A stretch of DNA of 64,000 bases from Tolypothrix sp. PCC 7712 (GTDB lineage: Bacteria; Cyanobacteriota; Cyanobacteriia; Cyanobacteriales; Nostocaceae), in NCBI RefSeq assembly GCF_025860405.1, contig NZ_CP063785.1, positions 7,317,390-7,381,389 on the forward strand, given 5' to 3'. Positions 35,901 through 45,216 of this stretch are shown piece by piece. A model generated the notes under the pieces. That model was not told the DNA's origin, did not search any database, and saw nothing but the letters and a program-made list of their open reading frames with translations. The number at the start of each line of letters is the position of its first letter. Position 1 is the stretch's first letter. The position numbers were made by a program, and so were the translations under genes.

Positions 35901-38900
35901 GTCTTGCTGTATCGCTATACAGGCCAAGAGGATTTATTAGTCGGTTCGCCAACCACAGGGAGAAGTCGGGCTGATTTTGCCTCTTTAGTAGGTTATTTTG
36001 TCAATCCGGTAGTATTGCGGGCAAATTTCGCTGAAAATCCAACATTTGAGCAGTTTTTACAGCAAGTGCGATCGCTGGTTTTGGATGCGTTAACTCACCA
36101 AGATTATCCCTTTGCACGGTTAGTTGAGCAACTACAGCCTACACGCGATCCCAGTCGCTCACCTATATTTCAAGTGATGTTTGTCTTCCAGAAAACACAC
36201 TTGCCCAATAACGAAGGATTAGGGGGCTTTGCTTTAGGAGAAGAAGGTGCAAGATTAAAACTAGGAGAACTAGAGTTAGAGTCTTTCCCACTGTCCAAGA
36301 AAATAGCTCAGTTTGACCTCACTTTAGCGATCGCCCAAGTCAATGGTGTGCTATCCACTTCTTGGGAATACAATGCAGATTTATTTGATGCAGCTACTAT
36401 TACCCGCATGGCTGGGCATTTCCAGACATTACTAGAAAGTATCATTGTTGACTCTAGCCAGCCTGTGGGTATGCTGCCAATGCTGACTCAGCAAGAACAG
36501 CAGCAAATACTACTAGAGTGGAATGCTACTCAGAAAGATTACGACAGTATTTGTTTACATCAGCAATTTGTTACCCAAGTCGAGCAGACACCAGACGCGG
36601 TAGCAGTAGTTTTTGAGCAGGAAGAAATTACTTACAAACAATTGAATCAAGAGGCTAACCAATTAGCACATTACCTGCAAGGTTTGGGAGTCAAAAAAGA
36701 GGTTTTAGTTGGTGTTTACTTAGAGCGATCGCCCCAGATGGTGGTGAGTATTTTAGCGATTCTCAAAGTGGGAGGGGCATATGTACCTCTAGATCCCAGC
36801 TATCCGCGAGAACGTCTGGCTTTTATGCTCCAAGATGCTCAAGTTGCAGTTTTATTGACTCAAGAGAGATTTTTAGCCAGTTTACCCGAACATCAAGCAA
36901 CGGTGATTTGTCTGGATAAGGACAATGAAGTTTGGGCTAGTGAAAGTGTTGTCAACCCAGTGAGTGAGGTAACAACTCATAACCTAGCTTATGTAATTTA
37001 TACATCCGGCTCAACTGGGAAACCCAAGGGGGTAATGAACACCCATCGGGGAATTTCTAATCGCCTAGCTTGGATGCAGGAAACTTACCAATTAACAATA
37101 GTAGATAGGGTGTTACAAAAAACACCTTTTAGCTTTGATGTGTCGATTTGGGAATTTTTCTGGCCTTTGACTACCGGAGCTTGTTTAGTGATGGCTCAAC
37201 CAGGAGGGCATCAAGATAGTGCTTACTTAGTTAAATTAATCCAAGAGCAGCAAATTACCACGACTCATTTTGTACCTTCAATGCTGCAAGTATTTTTAGC
37301 AGAACCCAGCGTTGAGGCGTGTAAATGCTTGCGGCGGGTAATTTGTAGCGGGGAAGCATTACCTGTGCAGCTGCAAGAGCAATTTTTTACGCGATTGGAT
37401 GCAGAATTGCATAACTTGTATGGCCCTACAGAAGCCGCAATTGATGTTACATTTTGGGCTTGTAATCGCCATTCTGATAAAAACATTGTCCCTATAGGAC
37501 GAGCGATCGCCAACACGCAAATCTATATCCTAGATAAGCATTTACAACCAGTTCCTATTGGTGTTCCAGGAGAACTACACATTGGCGGAGTAGGTGTAGC
37601 TAGGGGTTATCTCAACCAACCAGAACTCACAGCCGATAAATTCATTGTCAATCCTTTCAGTAGCGACTCAAGCGATCGTTTGTACAAAACTAGTGACTTA
37701 GCACGCTACCATACAGACGGTATTATTGAGTATCTAGGAAGACTGGATGACCAAGTTAAGTTACGTGGTTTCCGCATTGAATTGACAGAAATTGAAACTG
37801 TATTGACTCAACATCCAGCTGTGCGGGAAGCCGTTGTTGTGATGCGGGAAACATCGGCTGTAAAACGCCAAGTTGTGCTGAATCATCCAGAAAATAACTT
37901 AGAAATTACTGATTTACGAAACTTCCTCAAAGGGGAATTAACCGAAGAACTGCTAGTTGAATCTACAATAAAGCAACTCATCGCCTATTGTGTTTGTTGT
38001 CATCAACCTGCGCCTAATACTACTGAATTACGCCGCTTCTTAGGTGAAAAACTACCCGATTACATGATTCCGGCGGCGTTCATCATGCTTGATGCACTTC
38101 CTGTCACCGCAAATGGGAAATTAGATAAAAAGTCTTTACCACATCCTAGTCAAGATAGACCTAATTTAGAAAAAGCTTTCGTCCCTCCTCACACTCTACA
38201 TGAAAAGATATTGGCGCAAATCTGGAGCGAAGTTTTGGGGATTGAACAAGTGGGGATTCATGACAACTTCTTTGAGTTGGGAGGAGATTCTATCCGCAGT
38301 ATTCAAGTTGTGGCGAAAGCGCAGGAAAGAGGTTTAAGGTTCTCTGTAGCGCAGGTTTTTCAATATCAAACTATCTATAATTTATTAACAGCAGTTTCTC
38401 TGAATCAACCTGATGCTTTATTAACAGAGAAAACCGCAGCTTTTAGCTTAATATCAGCCATTGAAAGAGATAAACTACCTAACGATATAGAAGATGCTTA
38501 TCCTTTAACCAGAGTTCAGACTGGCATCATTTTTCATAGCCAGTACAACTTGGAATCCTTGATGTATCATGATATTTTTCAATATCATCTGCGGGTTAGT
38601 TTCGACTTGGATTTATTACAGATAGCGATACAACAGCTTGTGAATCGCCATCCAATTTTGCGTACCTCTTTTGATTTGATTAACTTTGATGAGCCTTTAC
38701 AACTCGTGCATCGAAGTGCTTGTATACCAGTAGTTGTAGAGGATTTGCGCTCATTATTACCAGCAGCACAAACACAGGTAATTACATCTTGGATTGAAAT
38801 TGAAAAACATCAGCGTTTTGACTTGTCTTGTACACCACTGATGCGCCTGTTTATTCATCGTTTGACAGATGAAACCTTCTGTCTCACTTTAAGTTGGCAC

Positions 38901-41468
38901 AATTCGATTTTAGATGGCTGGAGTAATGCTTCTCTCTTAACAGAATTACTACAGCGTTATCATGCCCTGTTGAATGGAGAAGAAAATCAGATAGAATTAC
39001 CACCAACAATTTCCTATCGGGATTTTGTCGCTGTCGAAAGTCGGATTTTACAATCTCCAGAATATCAAAACTATTGGCAGCAAAAATTACAAGGATTGGT
39101 GATTAAGCAAATCCCTCGTTGGGATAAGACTAACTCAACAAAAAACGTCCAAGTTGGTGTGTTGGATGTACCGATTTCTCCTCAAGTTTCTGATGGACTC
39201 AAGCAACTAGCGCGACTCGCCGAAGTTCCTCTAAAAAATGTCTTGTTAGCTGCACATTTAAAAGTGATGAGTTTATTAATTGGCGATGAAAATGTATTAA
39301 CAGGATTAGAATCTAACAGTCGGTTAGAGGAAGCTGATGGTGAAAAAACTCTCGGAACTTTTATCAATACCATACCTCTACGGCTACAACTAAAAGCAGG
39401 AACTTGGATTGACTTAGTAAAACAAGCTTTTGCAGCCGAACAAGAGTTATTACCCTACAGACACTATCCCTATTCAGAGTTGCAAAAATTTGGCAATCGC
39501 CAGCCACTCCAACCTTTATTAGAGACGGTGTTTAATTATACACACTTTCATGTTTATCAACTTCTGCAAGATTTATCAGGGTTAGAAATTATTGGGGGTC
39601 AAGGTTTTGGTGAAAGTAACTTTACCTTAAGAGTAGAGTTTAATCGCAACCATATTACTGACCACATTCAACTTGACTTAGAGTGCAAAATGGCAGAAAT
39701 CAGCAGCACTCAATTAGCCGCCATTGGTAGCTATTACAGCGAAACCTTGATAGCGATGGCCACACAGCCATTTAACCGTCATGAAGAACAATGTTTGCTA
39801 AGTACCGCACAACAGCAACAAATACTAGTAGAGTGGAATGAAACTGCGATCGCCTATCCTGAAAACTTGTGTATTCATCAACAATTTGAGGCGCAAATTG
39901 TACGTAACCCCGATGCGATCGCCCTAGTATATGAAAATGAACAACTCACCTACCAAGAACTCAACCGACGAGCTAATTTACTAGCAAATCACTTACAGCG
40001 TCTCGGAGTTTGTGCGGATACGCTAGTAGCTATTTGTGTTGAGCGTTCTTTAGATGCGATCGTGGGAATATTGGGAATCCTCAAAGCCGGAGGAGCTTAT
40101 TTACCACTTGACCCCACTTATCCTTCAGAGCATCTCGCCTTTATATTAAAAGATACTCAGGTATCATTGCTATTAACTCAATCCCAATTATTGCCAAAAA
40201 TACCGAATCATCAAGCACAAACTCTCTGCTTAGATTCTGAATGGGATATTATCGCCAACAATAGTGATGACAACCCCAGTTGTAGAACAACAAGAGAAAA
40301 TCTCGCCTATGTAATCTACACCTCCGGTTCCACAGGTAATCCCAAGGGAGTGTTAATTACTCACCAAAACTTAGTCCACTCCACCAACGCCCGGATAGCC
40401 TACTATCAAACACCAATTAGCAGCTTTTTATTGATTCCATCCTTTGCTTTTGATAGTTCTGTTGCCGTTATTTTTTGGACATTATGCCAAGGTGGTAAAT
40501 TAATTTTAATTAAAGATGGTTGGCAACGAGATATTTGGCAGTTAGCACAACTAATTGAGCAACATCAAATTACACATTGGTTGAGCGTACCTTCACTGTA
40601 TAACTCCCTGTTAGCGCATATAGAAAACCAGCAATTAATATCGCTACAAACTGTAATTGTAGCCGGAGAAACTTGTAGTATTGAGTTAGTCAAAAATCAT
40701 CAAAAATTACTACCAAATACATCCCTATTCAACGAATACGGCCCAACAGAAACCACCGTTTGGAGTAGTGTTTATAACTGTTCCCACCACGATTTAAACA
40801 ACAATCCTATTCCTATTGGTCGTCCCATTGGCAATACCGAAATTTATATACTCAATTCTCACCTCCAACCAGTACCAATCGGAACACCTGGGGAAATCTA
40901 CATCGGTGGTTTTGGTGTAAGTAAAGGATATCTCAACCGACCAGAATTAACCATTGAAAAATTCATTCCTGACCCTTTTAGTAAACAACCAAACGCACGC
41001 CTATATAAAACCGGAGATCAAGCACGTTATCTCAGTAATGGCAACATTGAGTTTCTCGGACGTATCGATCATCAAATTAAACTCAGAGGATATCGTATTG
41101 AACTAGGGGAAATTGAAGCAGTATTACAACAGCACCCCCAAGTTAAACAAGCAATAGTTATAGCAAGAAATATTGACTCAGAAAATCAGCAGTTAGTAGC
41201 TTATGTTGTCCCATCTCAACCACAACATTCTTTAACTAATGAACTACGTTCTTTCTTACAAACCAAACTACCAAATTACATGATTCCCTCAGTCATTCTG
41301 CAAATAGATACACTCCCACTAACCCCCAACGGTAAAATTGACCGCCAAAAACTACCCGCACCAGAACCCAACAACGAACTTTTAACTGAACTTCTCAAAA
41401 AACTCAATTCCCTTTCAGAAGCCGAAGTAAAAACCCTCCTTTCTCAAAAAAATCATCAACCTAATTAA
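32955..41468 (+). CDS. FAAL-NRPS: fatty acyl loading, Ser and His-like modules
   Basis: A giant synthetase of about 2,837 residues. I use the ATG at 32955, with GGAGTGG upstream; a GTG at 32946 is the alternative. Domains: fatty acyl-AMP ligase (about 15-590, LQYTSGSTGTPKG) and ACP (GIDSLM near 630), which load a fatty acid; C1 (about 730-1180, HHIIADFWS near 861); A1 (about 1215-1730) with specificity code DVWHISLIDK, the serine code; PCP (GGDSIRS near 1778); C2 (about 1850-2280) with HNSILDG in place of HHxxxDG; A2 (about 2310-2815) with code DSALIAEVWK, close to histidine codes such as DSELTAEVCK. There is no PCP after A2. The linker between ACP and C1 carries an in-frame interspersed repeat. 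First gene of the rightward operon. Confidence 0.92.
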   Translation: MDKNLSQKSVEFVNLLEIIRWRSQKQPQQQAYCFLLDGEVEVQSLTYGELDNQAQRIAGLLQACGVKKGERVLLLYPPGLEFITAFFGCLYAGAIAVPAYPPRANQSLSRLSAIATDADSTVALTTTTVLSHFQQHPTFKTLRLLTTDNMMADDWANLWRQPVIDRDTLAFLQYTSGSTGTPKGVMVSHGNLLHNQLLIKQAMQHTTATIFVGWLPLFHDMGLVGNILQPLYLGIPCILMSPVAFLQKPVRWLQAISQYRATTSGGPNFAYDLCVRKITAEQRANLDLSSWEVAFNGAEPVRQATLEKFAVTFGECGFRREAFYPCYGMAETTLIVSGGCKTTLPVLQPVQSEALTQNLIVPAKAGEIGTQILVGCGQALEDLKIAIVDPQTLTVCSDRQVGEIWVAGASVAQGYWDQPEQTESTFKAYTKDTKEGPFLRTGDLGFLQDGELFITGRLKDLIVIRGRNYYPQDIENTVQQSHPALEPHGGAAFSIDVDGEERLAIAQEVQRSHIRKLDIDEVIATIRAAVVVNHELQLYGVLLLKPGSILRTSSGKIQRYACRAKFLAGSWETIASSILEGIETGVNVADEIISEQPQLISYLQQQVAQILKVGISQIQPQQPLSTCGIDSLMAIELQHTIETKFGVVLAVTDFLADVSINQLATVILDKSALHKCEMEISHAEARQRVGRVSRLEATAAQRRKEYTLGFPQKSHIIPLINNVQNSHSSEYPLTYGQQALYFLQKLAPENYAYNIARAARIYGELNIAAFHRAWQILVDRHPALRTSFTTIDGQTKQRVCQQVEVCWLQEDATTWDETYLSDRLLEIAYRPFNLEQDPLMRVSLFTRSPQEHILLLVVHHIIADFWSLTILVDELGKLYQAEINNTSVNLPLVTCQYADYVTTTAKMLTSSQGEKLQAYWEQQLAGELPVLNLPADRMRSPMQTYRGNSISWQLSQELTNKLQNFSQQHQVTLYMTMLAVFQVLLYRYTGQEDLLVGSPTTGRSRADFASLVGYFVNPVVLRANFAENPTFEQFLQQVRSLVLDALTHQDYPFARLVEQLQPTRDPSRSPIFQVMFVFQKTHLPNNEGLGGFALGEEGARLKLGELELESFPLSKKIAQFDLTLAIAQVNGVLSTSWEYNADLFDAATITRMAGHFQTLLESIIVDSSQPVGMLPMLTQQEQQQILLEWNATQKDYDSICLHQQFVTQVEQTPDAVAVVFEQEEITYKQLNQEANQLAHYLQGLGVKKEVLVGVYLERSPQMVVSILAILKVGGAYVPLDPSYPRERLAFMLQDAQVAVLLTQERFLASLPEHQATVICLDKDNEVWASESVVNPVSEVTTHNLAYVIYTSGSTGKPKGVMNTHRGISNRLAWMQETYQLTIVDRVLQKTPFSFDVSIWEFFWPLTTGACLVMAQPGGHQDSAYLVKLIQEQQITTTHFVPSMLQVFLAEPSVEACKCLRRVICSGEALPVQLQEQFFTRLDAELHNLYGPTEAAIDVTFWACNRHSDKNIVPIGRAIANTQIYILDKHLQPVPIGVPGELHIGGVGVARGYLNQPELTADKFIVNPFSSDSSDRLYKTSDLARYHTDGIIEYLGRLDDQVKLRGFRIELTEIETVLTQHPAVREAVVVMRETSAVKRQVVLNHPENNLEITDLRNFLKGELTEELLVESTIKQLIAYCVCCHQPAPNTTELRRFLGEKLPDYMIPAAFIMLDALPVTANGKLDKKSLPHPSQDRPNLEKAFVPPHTLHEKILAQIWSEVLGIEQVGIHDNFFELGGDSIRSIQVVAKAQERGLRFSVAQVFQYQTIYNLLTAVSLNQPDALLTEKTAAFSLISAIERDKLPNDIEDAYPLTRVQTGIIFHSQYNLESLMYHDIFQYHLRVSFDLDLLQIAIQQLVNRHPILRTSFDLINFDEPLQLVHRSACIPVVVEDLRSLLPAAQTQVITSWIEIEKHQRFDLSCTPLMRLFIHRLTDETFCLTLSWHNSILDGWSNASLLTELLQRYHALLNGEENQIELPPTISYRDFVAVESRILQSPEYQNYWQQKLQGLVIKQIPRWDKTNSTKNVQVGVLDVPISPQVSDGLKQLARLAEVPLKNVLLAAHLKVMSLLIGDENVLTGLESNSRLEEADGEKTLGTFINTIPLRLQLKAGTWIDLVKQAFAAEQELLPYRHYPYSELQKFGNRQPLQPLLETVFNYTHFHVYQLLQDLSGLEIIGGQGFGESNFTLRVEFNRNHITDHIQLDLECKMAEISSTQLAAIGSYYSETLIAMATQPFNRHEEQCLLSTAQQQQILVEWNETAIAYPENLCIHQQFEAQIVRNPDAIALVYENEQLTYQELNRRANLLANHLQRLGVCADTLVAICVERSLDAIVGILGILKAGGAYLPLDPTYPSEHLAFILKDTQVSLLLTQSQLLPKIPNHQAQTLCLDSEWDIIANNSDDNPSCRTTRENLAYVIYTSGSTGNPKGVLITHQNLVHSTNARIAYYQTPISSFLLIPSFAFDSSVAVIFWTLCQGGKLILIKDGWQRDIWQLAQLIEQHQITHWLSVPSLYNSLLAHIENQQLISLQTVIVAGETCSIELVKNHQKLLPNTSLFNEYGPTETTVWSSVYNCSHHDLNNNPIPIGRPIGNTEIYILNSHLQPVPIGTPGEIYIGGFGVSKGYLNRPELTIEKFIPDPFSKQPNARLYKTGDQARYLSNGNIEFLGRIDHQIKLRGYRIELGEIEAVLQQHPQVKQAIVIARNIDSENQQLVAYVVPSQPQHSLTNELRSFLQTKLPNYMIPSVILQIDTLPLTPNGKIDRQKLPAPEPNNELLTELLKKLNSLSEAEVKTLLSQKNHQPN
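34997..35072 (+). repeat. Interspersed palindromic repeat inserted in frame in the NRPS gene
   Basis: Within the coding sequence, CTCACGCAGAGGC and GCGCAAAGGCGCAAAGAG (parts of a common cyanobacterial CGCAGAGGCGCAAAG repeat) flank a GC-rich unit bounded by GGCAG (35011) and CTGCC (35047) with an inner CGGGTTTCCCG hairpin. It encodes the out-of-character stretch HAEARQRVGRVSRLEATAAQ in the ACP-C linker. Length and frame keep the gene open. Confidence 0.6.
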
Positions 41469-41469
41469 A

Positions 41470-41505
41470 TCCTCTCCGCGCCTCCGCGTCTCTGCGTGAA
41501 ATACC
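41470..41505. repeat. CGCAGAG-type interspersed repeat in the operon gap
   Basis: The spacer between the first NRPS gene and the free PCP gene holds CTCTCCGCGCCTCCGCGTCTCTGCGTGAAA, the reverse-complement form of the CGCAGAGACGCGGAG repeat family. A related copy lies at 48650-48690. Confidence 0.6.
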
Positions 41506-41524
41506 TTAACTCTATATTCTTGAC

Positions 41525-41965
41525 ATGAACGAAGATATTTTAAATCAGATTAATCAACTTTCCCCAGAAAAACGCCAACTTCTGGAAATGTTAATGCAAG
41601 AAGAAGCGACAAAATTACAAACCAATTATGTCGCACCCCGCACAGCAGTTGAGGAAACATTAGCTAATATCTGGGCTGATGTCTTAAAACTCCAGCAAGT
41701 TGGTATTCATGACAATTTCATTGAAGTGGGTGGTGACTCCATTCAAAGTATTAAAATCGCTGCTAGAGCAATGAAATTAGGTATTAAATTCACCATCAAT
41801 CAAATTTTTGACCATCCCACAATTGCCGAACTATCAACAGTAGCAGATACAAGTTTATTCAATACAAAACAACAGCCTTTGACTACTACAAAAACCAGAC
41901 AATTTCCCGAAGCAGAATTGAGCCAAGGCGAACTTAATCAGATTCTCAAAAAGCATCAAAATTAA
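41525..41965 (+). CDS. Free-standing peptidyl carrier protein
   Basis: A 146-residue discrete carrier protein. The N-terminus holds a short helical linker (ILNQINQLSPEKRQLLEMLMQE) typical of NRPS docking/linker segments. The carrier core follows (YVAPRTAVEETLANIWADVL...DNFIEVGGDSIQSIKI), with the phosphopantetheine Ser in GGDS. The protein continues in a 30-residue tail. Because A2 of the preceding gene lacks a carrier, this PCP probably takes the A2 amino acid and so forms a split module. It could be the site where the following C-TauD protein acts. It overlaps nothing but lies only 2 bp before the next gene. Confidence 0.85.
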   Translation: MNEDILNQINQLSPEKRQLLEMLMQEEATKLQTNYVAPRTAVEETLANIWADVLKLQQVGIHDNFIEVGGDSIQSIKIAARAMKLGIKFTINQIFDHPTIAELSTVADTSLFNTKQQPLTTTKTRQFPEAELSQGELNQILKKHQN

Positions 41966-41967
41966 AT

Positions 41968-44364
41968 ATGGAAGCTGAAAATATTGTAGATATTTACACC
42001 CTTTCACCTACTCAGCAAGGGATACTATTTCACGTACTGTCTGCGCCTGATTCTGGTGTATATCTTAGCCAAACTACTTGTATTTTACATGGTAATCTAA
42101 ATTTATTAGCCTTTGAACAGGCTTGGCAAGAAGTTGTCAATCGACATTCTGCTTTGCGGACAGGTTTTGTATGGGAAGGACTAGAAAAGCCAGTTCAAAT
42201 TGTTTACCGTGAGGTAAAATTAGAGATTGCCAAATATGATTGGTGTCAACTGGATATTGCAAATCAACAAGCACGTCTACAAGATTATTGTCTAGCTGAT
42301 AAAATGCGCGGCTTTGAATTAGCCAAACCGCCACTTATTCGGTTAAGTATTATTAAAATTGCAGCCCAAAGTTATCAATTAGTTTGGACTAGCCATCACT
42401 TAGTATTAGATGGCTGGTCTGGTGTAATTTTGCAAAAAGAAGTGTTTGCTTTTTATGAAGCTTTTTGTCATGGTAAACAACTTGACGTAGAAGTAAGTCC
42501 GCCTTTTCGAGACTATATTACATGGTTGAAGCAACAAGATATTTCTCAAACTGAAACTTTTTGGCGACAAACTTTACAAGGTTTTACTACCCCAACACCT
42601 TTGTATAAAAATATTAAGAATCAGATAAATCAGCCAGCATCTTATCAGCATCAAGCAATTTATTTATCTGCAAATGATACAGCATCAATAAATACTTTTG
42701 CTCGAAAATACCATTTGACTGCGAGCAATTTAGTATTAGGAGCATGGGCATTACTGCTTAGTTATTATAGCGGTAATCAAGATGTAATGATAGGAAAAGT
42801 CATGTCAGGTCGCCCAGTTAGCATGACTGGAGTTGAATCTACAGTGGGAATTTTTGTGAATACTTTACCCGCAAGAGTGCAAGTATCTCCAGAAGATTCA
42901 TTATTAACTTGGCTGCACAACATTCAAAGTCAACAAATTCAATTACATGAATATGAACACACGCCACTCGTACAAATTCAAAGTTGGAGTGAGGTACCGC
43001 CAGGTGTAGCTTTATTTGACAGTCTTTTGATTTTTCAAAATACTTTTTTAGATGTTTTACAGGCAGAAATTGGTAGTCTTACAATTAGCAAAATCCATAC
43101 AGAAGACTCAACTAATTATCCCCTGACTATCAATGTAATTCCAGGTGTAGAGTTATGTTTAAAAGCTGGTTATGATGTTCGTTGCTTTCATAAAAACAAA
43201 ATTAATAGGATATTAGAAAATTTACGCTACTTGTTAGTAAATCTGGTGAATACACCAACTTTAAAATTAAATGATTTAATAGATAAAATTCAGGCTAATG
43301 AACAAAATCAGAAGAATCAAGAACTGCAAGAACTTCAAACAAATAATTTCCCAAAATTAGCTACTATCAAACCACAGACTTTCAGATTATCTTTTGGAAG
43401 TTTGGTAAAAATAAATTATTTGTTTCCAGATAAGCCAATACCTATAGTTATTCAACCACTGGAAGACAATCTAGATTTAGTTACATGGAGTCAGAATAAT
43501 TTAGATTTTATTGAACAAAAGCTTTTAAAGCATGGAGCAATTTTATTTAGGGATTTTAAGATTAGCTCAACATCGATATTTGAAAAGTTCATGAGAGTGA
43601 TTTCTCCAGAATTACTAGAATACCGTGAACGTTCAACGCCGCGAACAGATTTAGGTGGAAATATTTACACATCAACTGAATATCCTGCCCACGAACATAT
43701 TGCTTTGCATAATGAGTTTTCCTACGCTTATACTTGGCCGCTAAAAATTTGTTTTTACTGTGCAGAAACAGCCGTATATGGCGGTGAAACTCCTATTGCA
43801 GATTGTCGGCAGTTTTTAGCAAAAATTAATCCGATAATTAAAGATAAATTTATCGAAAAACAAGTGATGTATGTCCGTAATTATGGCAATGGTATAGACC
43901 TTTCTTGGCAAGAAGCATTTCAGACTAATGATAAATCTGTGGTTGAAGATTATTGTCGTCAAGCCCCGATGGAATTTGAATGGCTAGATGAAAACCGCCT
44001 CAGAACTCGTCAGATACGTCCGAGTGTGGCAATACATCCAAAAACTCAAGAAATGGTGTGGTTTAATCAGGCACATTTATTCCATATTTCAAATTTAGAT
44101 TTAGAGGTACGTGAAGCACTGTTAGAACTATTTAAGGAGTCAGATATTCCTCGTAATACTTATTATGGTGATGGTTCTCCTATCGAGACTTCAGTATTAG
44201 ATGAAATTCGGGAAGTTTATCAGCAAGTATCTGTAAAGTTTCCTTGGCAGCAAGGAGATGTATTATTACTGGACAATATGTTAGTAGCGCATGGTCGTAA
44301 TCCGTTTGTGGGTAAACGCAAAATTATGGTGGCGATGGGAGAGGCGTTTACGCAAGAACATTAA
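41968..44364 (+). CDS. Condensation/interface domain fused to a TauD (SyrP-like) hydroxylase
   Basis: A 798-residue fusion. Residues about 5-440 are a condensation-family domain (YTLSPTQQGILFH..., HHLVLDGWS near 143) of the kind that opens with a surfactin-like PLSPxQ block. Residues about 470-798 are an Fe(II)/2-oxoglutarate dioxygenase of the TauD/SyrP type: FRDFKI, EYPAHEHIALHNEFSY with the H581-x-E583 metal pair, GGETPIADCR, and distal H775 (VAHGR). In Pseudomonas-type siderophore pathways, interface-type C domains recruit such hydroxylases to beta-hydroxylate Asp or His on the carrier protein. Here they are fused. With a His-like code in A2 and a free PCP next door, beta-hydroxyhistidine, a metal ligand, is the most likely product. 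This step is inferred. Confidence 0.85.
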   Translation: MEAENIVDIYTLSPTQQGILFHVLSAPDSGVYLSQTTCILHGNLNLLAFEQAWQEVVNRHSALRTGFVWEGLEKPVQIVYREVKLEIAKYDWCQLDIANQQARLQDYCLADKMRGFELAKPPLIRLSIIKIAAQSYQLVWTSHHLVLDGWSGVILQKEVFAFYEAFCHGKQLDVEVSPPFRDYITWLKQQDISQTETFWRQTLQGFTTPTPLYKNIKNQINQPASYQHQAIYLSANDTASINTFARKYHLTASNLVLGAWALLLSYYSGNQDVMIGKVMSGRPVSMTGVESTVGIFVNTLPARVQVSPEDSLLTWLHNIQSQQIQLHEYEHTPLVQIQSWSEVPPGVALFDSLLIFQNTFLDVLQAEIGSLTISKIHTEDSTNYPLTINVIPGVELCLKAGYDVRCFHKNKINRILENLRYLLVNLVNTPTLKLNDLIDKIQANEQNQKNQELQELQTNNFPKLATIKPQTFRLSFGSLVKINYLFPDKPIPIVIQPLEDNLDLVTWSQNNLDFIEQKLLKHGAILFRDFKISSTSIFEKFMRVISPELLEYRERSTPRTDLGGNIYTSTEYPAHEHIALHNEFSYAYTWPLKICFYCAETAVYGGETPIADCRQFLAKINPIIKDKFIEKQVMYVRNYGNGIDLSWQEAFQTNDKSVVEDYCRQAPMEFEWLDENRLRTRQIRPSVAIHPKTQEMVWFNQAHLFHISNLDLEVREALLELFKESDIPRNTYYGDGSPIETSVLDEIREVYQQVSVKFPWQQGDVLLLDNMLVAHGRNPFVGKRKIMVAMGEAFTQEH

Positions 44365-44399
44365 TTTAGGAAATAGGGAACTGTGAATAGGAAAACTAT

Positions 44400-45215
44400 A
44401 TGAAAAAGCAAAATATAACTGGTTTTAGTAAAGTTGATGATACTGCAAATCCGCAAGATTTTGTATCTTATTTAGATGCTATCAGTAGCTTAAATTCTAT
44501 TCAGGCTTACAAACAACAAACATTTACGCGCTTAGAAATACAAGCAGGCGATCGCATTCTTGATGTAGGCTGTGGAATAGGTGATGATGTGCGATCGCTT
44601 GCTTTGCAAGTGGGTAATGCTGGCGAAGTAGTCGGAATTGATCGCAGTGAGACAATGGTGAAAGAAGCCCAAAGCCGATCCGCAGACTTGGGTTTACCTG
44701 TTGCGTATTATGTAGGCGATGCGGAAAAGCTGGAGTTTCCAGATAATACATTTGATGCTTGTCGTAGCGATCGCACTTTCCAACATTTGCTAAATCCCCG
44801 CCAAGCTTTAACGGAAATAGTGCGCGTCACTCGTTGTGGTGGACGAGTTGTTGTTTCTGATCCTGATTGGGAAACTTTGGTCATTGATACAGGCGATCGC
44901 GCTTTAACTCGCAAGATATTAAACTTTCATTGTGATAGTTGCGTTAACGGCTGGATAGGACGACAATTACCTACGCTTTTTCAAGAAGTTGGGTTACATA
45001 AAATCAATGTTGATACCTATACTTTAATTTTGACTGACTGCGCCTTAGCAGATAAACATTTGGGAGTAATCAATGCGGCGATGAAAGCCCAACAAGCAGG
45101 TTTAATCTCAATCGCAGAAGCCGCTAATTGGATTACTAATTTGGAAGCAGCAAGTCAAGCTGGGCGTTTTTTTTGCGCCATTACAGGTTTTTTAGCTTTT
45201 GGATGTAAGCCTTAA
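44400..45215 (+). CDS. SAM-dependent methyltransferase (class I)
   Basis: A 271-residue methyltransferase of the UbiE/Coq5-like group. Motif I DVGCGIGDDVRSLA, acidic-loop VVGIDRSETMVKEA and later motifs (DNTFDACRSDRTFQHL, GGRVVVSDPDWETL) are visible. It lies between the C-TauD and C-A-PCP genes of the operon (gaps 35 bp before and about 185 bp after), so it probably decorates the peptide or a precursor amino acid. The target is not known; O- or N-methylation is possible. Confidence 0.8.
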   Translation: MKKQNITGFSKVDDTANPQDFVSYLDAISSLNSIQAYKQQTFTRLEIQAGDRILDVGCGIGDDVRSLALQVGNAGEVVGIDRSETMVKEAQSRSADLGLPVAYYVGDAEKLEFPDNTFDACRSDRTFQHLLNPRQALTEIVRVTRCGGRVVVSDPDWETLVIDTGDRALTRKILNFHCDSCVNGWIGRQLPTLFQEVGLHKINVDTYTLILTDCALADKHLGVINAAMKAQQAGLISIAEAANWITNLEAASQAGRFFCAITGFLAFGCKP

Positions 45216-45216
45216 T

